Shown here: positions 54,101 to 63,100 of the stretch, piece after piece
Numbering within the stretch: position 1 is the first letter of the stretch
How the letters are laid out: each line of letters begins with the position of its first letter
DNA from: Elusimicrobiota bacterium
GTDB taxonomy: Bacteria > Elusimicrobiota > Elusimicrobia > F11
Assembly (NCBI GenBank): GCA_022072025.1
Contig: JAJVIP010000027.1
Span: 124,001 to 188,000 of the forward strand
Direction: 5' to 3'
DNA length: 64,000 nt
Position numbers and translations under genes: made by a program
The notes under the pieces: model-generated
Database searches by the model: none
What the model was told of the DNA's origin: nothing
Seen by the model: only the letters and a program-made list of their open reading frames with translations

Positions 54101-57100
54101 TTGAAAGATTTAAGAATGCTGAGTTGATCCACTTCTCGAGGATCCAAGATTGTTACTTGGAAGGCCTGGAGCAAAAATCCTTTGGCCTCTTCGAGACGAT
54201 GCTGAGTTGCGCAAACCAATGATTTCATAGCGAATCCCAATTGTTGATGTTCGGCTTGTTCGAGCCCTCCCCAATCCTCATCAGAAAGAGGGGTATTAAT
54301 TAACCGATCTGCAATTTGGTCTGCTTGGTCATACTCTTTGAGAAATAAAAGAGAAAAAAACCGGAGATTTTTAAGAGCGATGGCCAACCGAGGATGTATA
54401 ACGCCATCAGTTTTTTGAAGGGCCAGACGCGCTAGAGGGGTTTGTTCTTCGGGGACCATATTCCCCCCCTCTCTTGTGGCCCTGATCAACTCAAGATTTC
54501 CTTCAGCCAAACTGATGGCATCAGAATGAGTCCTTGCCCTCCGATAAAATTCAATCAGAAAATCATAATCAATCCGCCTATCACCATTTCTGAAAAGGAT
54601 TTCCAAGAGGTCAAAGTACACCCAGCGATAGAATTCATAAGATTTTCTTTCATTTTCATTGCTCCAATTGTTGAGTTGGGTATAGATTAATTCGACCGCG
54701 GACAATTCCTGATCGGTTACCGGAATCCCATCGCGAACCTTAAAATATAAATCTAAAAGGTCCAGCTTATTTCTCATTTCCGGACTTAACGCCACCTCAA
54801 TGCCTGGATATCGTTCAATTATTTTTCGAATAAGTTCACGAACAAGGCGGGCATCGTCGATATTTCCATAGTCAATAATATTACCGACAAGGAAAACCAT
54901 TTGCTGGAATAGACTTCCCCACTCCTCCGTTGTTCCGCCCAAATCTTTGAGTCGTTCGAAACTGAGATAAACAAAAGGTTCTTCGGCATGAAAAATTTTA
55001 GCCCGTTTCGATATTTTTGTTCTGAGAACTCTATAACGGATGGCATAAGCACGTTCTAACACCTCAAATCTGACAGGAGTTACATGCGTTCGGCACACCA
55101 AATCAGCCAGATGAAGGGCCATAGAAGAGTTCCCGACCTCCCAAAAATCGTTTGCCATGTCCAGCAACAGTCCATAAACATCCTGCGGAAGAAAGGCAAA
55201 CGCTCTTTCCGTTTCACCACGATTTAACCCCTTCATCAACCCACCATCTATGGCGTCTGCCAAATGAGAATCGCCGTTTGTCCGGTGCTCCGTGGAAAGG
55301 ATGCGATACATGGCAACCATCTCGCTAAAAAGCAAAAGGGCGGAAGGATCCAACGCCCCAGCCTTTTTGGGGAATCCATCGAGGGCAGTATAAATATCCT
55401 GTTCCACCACCAGGGACAGCTCTTCGGGAGTGAGTGAAAGAGAAGTCAGCGCCATTTTCAGGGTGGAGCGAAATGGGTCGGATAACTTCCCAACAGTTTC
55501 CAGAAGCCCAATAAATTTTCCCCACACCGTATTCAATCCGGAAAGGAGGGTTTTATCTGAAGCGGCTTTCCAAGCAGCTGCCTCTTGTTCGACGGACTTC
55601 TTAAGATCGAACCTTTCTTTGAAAAAGTCAAGAATCACTTGATGGGCAGGATTCGTCGCATCTTCTCCGGCCACTCGCACAAACGCTCGAATATACAGGG
55701 GCGACACATCGACTTCGCCATCCGTCAACAAGAAATCAGCGCTTTCAAAACAATACTCTAGAACAGCCATGAGATGCTCTGAACTCAATCCGGAATTCTG
55801 AATAGCTTCGACCAGTGCGCCTTCAACTGCGGAAGCCAAAGCTGGTTCCGTCTGAGATAAAAGCAAGAAATGTGCCGCAATAGTTGTTGATTCCCCAAGC
55901 ACTTCGGAAGTTCCAGCATCGTTAGACTTGATCGCCTCTATCATCTTCGCAAAAGAGTTCCGAAATTTTTCTTTCATCACTGAACTTAAACCGCGGAGGG
56001 CAGCCTCTCGGCTGACCGGATCCGCAATCAGGGGAGAATGAACCAACAACACCATTTGATGGAGGCAGCCATAAATGTGAGCCAGTCTTTCCTTCTCAGC
56101 CACCGGCGTATAATCATACGCATCAACGAGTATTTTTGCGTCCTCTCTTACATGATATTCCCATTCATCGGGGGAGAGAGAATGACGTTGATAGCTCATA
56201 AAAAGATCAGGCCACAATTCAACTGCATCAGGGTCAAACAGCAAATATTCTGAAGGGCGAGTTGAATCTAAAACGCCTTCAACATTTTTTTGTTGATGTA
56301 AATCAACGGCCGTCTGGGCCAACAATTCAATGGCGACTTTTTTTCCTCTAACAAATGTTTGCTTGAACACATCGCTTTTATTTTCTGAAAGCCGCTTTAT
56401 TCGAGGGAAAAACTCCCGCAAAGAAGAATAAGTCAATGAATAGGTAAGGACTCCTAAAACTTTGAATATTCTCTCCATTGGGATTGAACTTGCGTGATTC
56501 AAATTATTCTCTAATTGATCCAAAGCCATTTCATAGACTTTTTTGGTTATACGCGGATTTGATTCATTGTTGTCGGCTATAAATTTCCCTAGTGCCACAT
56601 AGGCCCAGTAGCCAACTCCCATTTTAGAGGTCAAATAATTGGGATTTTTCAAAACCAAATTAAAAAATGGGACAGCTTGCTCTTCTTTCAATTTTTCTAA
56701 GGCATTTAATGAAAAGCTCGCGGCAACTTGGCTGTTACCTTCAATAATATCCTCATAAACATATTGCAGCGAAATGGATATCAGGAAGGCATGTACCTCA
56801 TTAAAATGTTCAGATGTTTGAACTAGAAAATTTAACAATTGATCAACAAGCAACGCCTTTTTTGTAAGTGGCAATTTATAGACATTTCCAATCAGTCCCT
56901 CGATTCCAATAAATTGGCTCTCTTCTCCATTATTTTTCTGCGCCAAAATACCCCATATCTTATCGACCCGGTCCACAAAAGTTTGCAGGGCCTCGACCTT
57001 GGCCTGTTCATCAAAAGTTTCCAATGCATTCATTAAATGCTCAATCATGGTTCTGGCCATAAGGGCTTTTTCTTCAGGTGTGGAGTTAAGAATCAATTCT

Positions 57101-60100
57101 GTTTCAGGATTGGAATTGGCCATCCCAACCATCCATGGGAAAGGGATAAACCACAAGGAAGGCTCGCGATAATCAAACGGCGCCCACATCCAAAAAAAGA
57201 ATTCCACAGTCGCCAATAACGAAAGAACAATAAATACCCACGGTTTATCCATCACGCCCACAAGTCCCGCAGCAAACATTAACGGAAGGGCCGAGAGAAG
57301 CGGAGACCCGATGAGGTTCCGGACAAAATTCGTGAAATTTATGTTCTGATTTTGCACAGGGGGTCGAATCAATGACTCAGAAACCCCCAGAGACCGAACC
57401 TTGGGAAAAAATTTTGATGAGGATGGCTGTGCCGGCTGGAGAGAACCCTTACCCATCTCCCGCGCGTCGAAGGCGGCGTGGAAGAGGATGGCCAAGGCAA
57501 AGGCGGTGAACAAGAGGGCCGTGGATATCAGCGGGAAAGGAAGGACCAGAGCCAGGGCGGGGACGAACAAGGGGGCCAGGTAAAGGGAGAAACCCATCAA
57601 ATGATGAGAAAAAGTCTCGAGGCCGTTAACAAAAGAGGGGTCCCCTCGCGGGAGACTGGATTTATCCAAGCGTTGATTCTTCCGGAACTGGTCGAGTAAG
57701 GTGTGCAGCCAAGACGCGGCGACCAACAAAAGTCCCATTGTGCCCACCGCGGTCCAACTAAACGAGACGGCATACGGGTTCACCAACACTCCCATCCAGG
57801 ACCCCGTCAAGAGATGCGACGCAAAAAACACCAACCCCAAGGCCTCAAGCCCCATCGAAACCCACCCCACCCCCACCGCGTGCCGCCGCCCCCAAGCCCC
57901 CCACAACCCCAACTGCGCCAAGGCAAAACCCAAGGAATTGGGTTTTCTACCTGCCTGAGTTTTCTTTGCGGGCCAGTGATCGGGCCGAGGTCCGACATTC
58001 ACATGTTCTGGAAACTTTAATTTCTCAACAGCCTGATAATTCCCGGCCTGGTACCTTTTACCCCGTGGATCGGAGGCAATATTGCGCACAGCCCAGCGAC
58101 AGGCATCTGCAACAATGGCGCTGATATTTTTGGGGTGTTTGACGTCCACCAAGGATTTCGCGCCAATTTTTTCTAAATCTGATTCAGAAAAATTTAGATA
58201 TCGCAAAAGATGCTGGAGGATTAAAAATTCTATGGCATACGTGAGATATTGATCTTGGTTTTGAACGTACTCTTTTAGAAACAAGGGGCGTGCAAGATTT
58301 TGAATAACTTTTAACTGTTGTTGATCGATCCATATTTTTCGATAGCAGGTATCAACAAAGGAAATGGGGTTTGACTGAATCCCTTGGGGGACGCTAATCA
58401 ATTTAATTCTGAAATGATCCTCAGGGTAGACAAAATAGAGCCGCAGCATATCTCCGAGGATTTGCTCCATCTTTTTTTGGTCCTCGGCCGAACCTGGGGA
58501 AAATTCGACAATTTGCATCACATCATCCAGAAACTCCGGGTAACCTTTAACGAGATTTTGCAAAGCACTTGCCAATGAAGTGATCAGTTGGGAAATAACT
58601 ATTTGATTCAATCGATCCGTTGAGAGTGAATTCTTTATTTGAATCAATTTGTTGGTTAGGGAATACATAGAAGGACGATAAAATTCGACGACATCTACAA
58701 TTTCATTTATTTTTTTTATCGAATCCTCAGGCTTCCCCTCCGCTGCCGGCTTCAAGATGCAATGAGAAATTGTATTGAAGGGAACCCTTTCGGTCCACCC
58801 ATTAAGATCAACTCCCCACCGATGGGCTGGTAAGTTATACAAGGCATGGCCAACAAACTGCGCCACATACACCGGCCATACCACCAGTTTCCAAGACCAA
58901 GAAAGTGGTTGATGGGGGTTCGTTTGGGCCCAACGGAACACAAAAATCAACGAGATCTGCCACCAAACGAACAGAACCGTCCAAAACCCCAGGAGAGGAA
59001 CTGCCCAAACCCAGGCGAACCCCAACCCCATAAAAGGTGTTATCCATAGAAATGCGTGGAGGCCCCAGAGCGCCGCCAAACGCACCTTCGTCTGCCAAGC
59101 CTGGCCTTTGTGCGCCCACATAAATTCATAGGGATGGGTGAGCCAATAAAAAACCCTCAAAAACTCCTGGTCCGGCGCGTCGAACAAATGGCTTCCCACT
59201 GGTTTCTTCCAACGGCGCATTAATTCCCGGATAAAGGCTTTTTTCAGCAAGAAATCGGCAAAATCCTTTTCTTTTTCCCTTATGAATTCAGGGCTTCTCG
59301 TAATTTCACCTTTTCTTATTCGCTCAAAATAACGTTTTAATTGAAGGATAGGACTTAAACAACCCTTTAAAACGTGAAGAAGACGATCGCTATCGGAAGA
59401 TAATTCATTCAAATATCGGCGCAATTTTGACGGAAGATTTTCATTATTTGCGAGATAAGGTTGCAGTGAAGATGACTCTGAATCCCTCGCTATTTTCATA
59501 AAAACTGCGGCCAATTCATCCAAAGAATAAAACGTTAATTCCTGTTCGATTGTTTTCTCTTCGTCCTCCATCGGCCACTTTGAGGGTGGTTGGAGGCTGG
59601 GGTGGGACATTTCAACCCCATCCTTTACATGCCAGTCAATAACCTGGTTCCATTTTTGATCAAACGTTTCACCCCTGCTGTTCAGCAAATATCTGTCCGC
59701 GTTCATCTCCCGCGCGTCAAAGGCGGCGTGGAAGAGGATGGCCAAGGCAAAGGCGGTGAACAAGAGGGCCGTGAATATCAGCGGGGAGGGAAGGACCAGA
59801 GCCAGGGCGGGGACGAACAAGGGGGCCAGGTAAAGGGAGAAACCCATCAAATGATGAGAAAAAGTCTCGAGGCCGTTAACAAAAGAGGGGTCCCCTCGCG
59901 GGAGACTGGATTTATCCAAGCGTTGATTCTTCCGGAACTGGTCGAGTAGGGTGTGCAGCCAAGACGCGGCGACCAACAATAGTCCCATTGTGCCCACCGC
60001 GGTCCAACTGAATGAGACGGCATAAGGGTTCACAAACACGGTCATCCAAGATCCCGTCAAGAGGTGCGAGGAAAATAACACCAATCCCAAGGCCTCAAGT

Positions 60101-63100
60101 CCCATGGACAACCACCCCATCCCCACCGTGTGCCGCCGCCCCCAAGCCCCCCACAACCCCAACTGCGCCATCACATATCCTAGGGAATTGGGTTTGCCCT
60201 GCTGAATTATTTCAGTTTGGTTTGTATGGGGGCCTCCGTTGATATCCCTTACTTGATTGGGAATCTTCCCCTCTAAATCGAGTTGGTTATGGGTTTGAAT
60301 GATATTTTCTGAGGAGTTGGAGCGAATTTGAAACGAAAACGAAGAGGATCCAGATTGTTGGTCCAACATGGTTGAAAGAGGTTGGAAATCAAACGATCCC
60401 CCAAAATCATTTATCTGCGTTGGACTATAGGTAACATTAAAAAGCCGTAATAAATCGCGGACATTGTCCTGGGGCGACACAAAGGGATGACGGGTTCGAA
60501 CTCCGGGAAATCTAAGAACAAAACAATGGGCAAGTTCTTCATAAATTGGGAATTGATATTCGGGGGGGACCTCCACATGATATAAGGATATGCTTTTCTC
60601 TTCCAGCCTTGCATCGATGTTGATACCGAGCCCGATCTTTTTTTTGGGCGATATCTTGGATTCAGCGATCCTATGGAGAACTTTTTTGATGAAATCTCTG
60701 AAAATAAGTTCCAGGTTCAAGGCATTATTTGCAGGGTTTGAATTTCCATCAGATTTGGTGAGACGCAAATTCAAATCAAGAGGAATTTCTTTTTCTGGCT
60801 TTAAATTCAATTCCTCTACGAGATGGTTTTCATCTTCTTTCCGCGTCGTTATTACTTTTGAAAATATTGTATTTAGCTTTTGATTCAACGCTTGGTCTTG
60901 TGCAGCTGCAATTTGCACCTGCATAATTTGACCTGCTGGTTCAGTCTTCGCTGGTGAAGCGGCGCCGCGCCATCTCTTCTTTCCTTGCTTTCGATTGGAT
61001 ATCGGATTGTTTTGTTCTTCATCTCTTTCTATCGAATTTCTTCTCTGAAAGTCATTCATCAGTTGGGTAAATTCATTGTCCCCAATTCCCACGCCCGAGA
61101 GGGAAATGGATTTCAAAAGGGACATGACTTCGGATTGGTTAATTAAATTCAGAACAACATCTACTTCAATATTGTTCTCCCTAAGTAATTTTTTAAAATC
61201 TTGATTTCGATGCGCCATGTTTTGATCTGGGTTCTTTCTTGGATGCAACTTAATGGCTTCTAACGCCAAAGCATAAATCCGAATCGCCGAAGGAGTAAGG
61301 TTTGAATTCTCGGGGAAAAACCAAAGTTCGGACTGTTGATCAGAAAAATTTTTTTGGAAAGAGGGGATCAAATCAGGGTCACACCTCCCCAAGATCTCTT
61401 CAAATTTTTTTCTTGTTAAATTAAAACCATTTTTGACCTGGGCTTCACATTGAGACCATATATTTTTGATACGTTCTTTTGGGCCTTTGGTAAATTTATC
61501 CATGGATTTTTCTGAGGGGACGAAATCATTGGACCCTGTAATAAGGGTCGAAAAAACCATCATTTGAAAACCAAGAAATGAGAGAACCACCTCCCATGTT
61601 TCCACCGATCCCAGAGGGAGTCCCGCCCCCCAGCCTGCCAAAACCCCTCCCAACAACGTTCCCGCCACCACCGGGATAGACCCCTTCCCCAGAGGCGCCA
61701 ACACAGTGCCGGTGAAAGCGCCTTTTTCCTGGGCCAACCGCGTGTAATCATGCCTCAACCACGGCCACATTCCTCCGCGAGGACTCAATTGATCTGCCCT
61801 TCGCCCCCCATCAACCCAAGTTCGTCCCAAGTTCAAATGACCCCATTGTTTGGGAGAAAGATCAGCGCTGATCTTAAAGAAGTCAAGGGCTCCATACAAC
61901 GGAGCCACTTTTCCGGGGCTTGAATCCCCGGAAAAGTACTGCGAAGAGGTAACCCCGGACTTACGTCCGGGGCTTCGGCTGCTGTCAAAAGTCAGGAGGG
62001 CGCCTTTTTTGACCCGTTGGGCTGAACGTAAAACAAGTCGGCGGGGGCCTTTCCAAAAAACCCACCCCCAAACCCAGAGGTATTCAAACAAAACCGTACC
62101 TTTGGCCGTGGCTTCCGCCAAGATCAAAATTAATCCGCGATTGAAAGCCGCAAAAGAAATACCGGGTTCCGCCAAGAAAAGTTTCTGACCCTCAAACAAT
62201 TTGTCGAGCGGGGTTTTTTCTTGCGCGAAGGCGCTTAAATAGGCGGGGCCCGTTTCCCCTTCCACGCGCGTCACACGCGGAACAAAATCAACCACGGTCA
62301 AACCAGCCTTCTCAAGAAGCCGATTGATGCCGTCTGAGTGAAAACCCCCTGTGACCAGAACGGCAATACTTTGTTCTTGGTGCTGAGAGCTCGGGACAAG
62401 GAATGCCTTAACCTTCTTCGTTCCAAGAGAGACTGTTGCGAAAGTAAGCTTTAAGCCGTCATCCCGGCAATCTTTTGGCCGGGATCCAGGTTCACCGTCG
62501 GAAGAAAACCTGGGCCCCGGCCAAAAACATGCCGGGGCGACAGCGTTTTTTACAGTACCTTTAGGTACGAATTTGTCCATTTCACAACTGTCCCCAAGAA
62601 CAGCCTTTAGGAAGTTTTCCGCCATCTTTTGGTCGCGCCGTTCAGCCTCGTGGTAAAAATTTTCGTAATTGGCAGTTGGCGCAAGAAACGAATTGTTTTT
62701 CCTCGTGCCAGGGACTACCGCTTTGTATTCCTCCCACTCCTCTTTTGTCAGAGAAAAATCCACCAATTTCCCGACCAGATAAAGATACCGCGACTTTTGA
62801 ATGAGCGTCTTTTCCTCTTCGGTTTTGATCAGAGCGGAATAAATTGATTCTTCTGTTTTTCTCATCTCCTCGAACAATTCTTCGGGATCGATTTTCCTCG
62901 ATAGAAATAAGTAGCGAAGATAGGTCTCCATCATTTCCCATTTGGAATTGTTGACATGGTGGAGGGCGCAGATTTGTTGGAGGGTGGAATAAAAATCCGC
63001 CAGTCCCAAATGACCCAGGCGAACTCGAATACATTGATCCCTAAACAAGCGGGATTCTTCAGCGGAAAGGCGGGACGCGAGGACCGACAACAATTCGTCA

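Noticed and set aside
57401-60242. Several plus-strand open frames inside the duplicated modules of giant 2
   Set aside because: They are GC-rich shadows that appear twice because the DNA is duplicated; the minus-strand frame codes for clear membrane helices.
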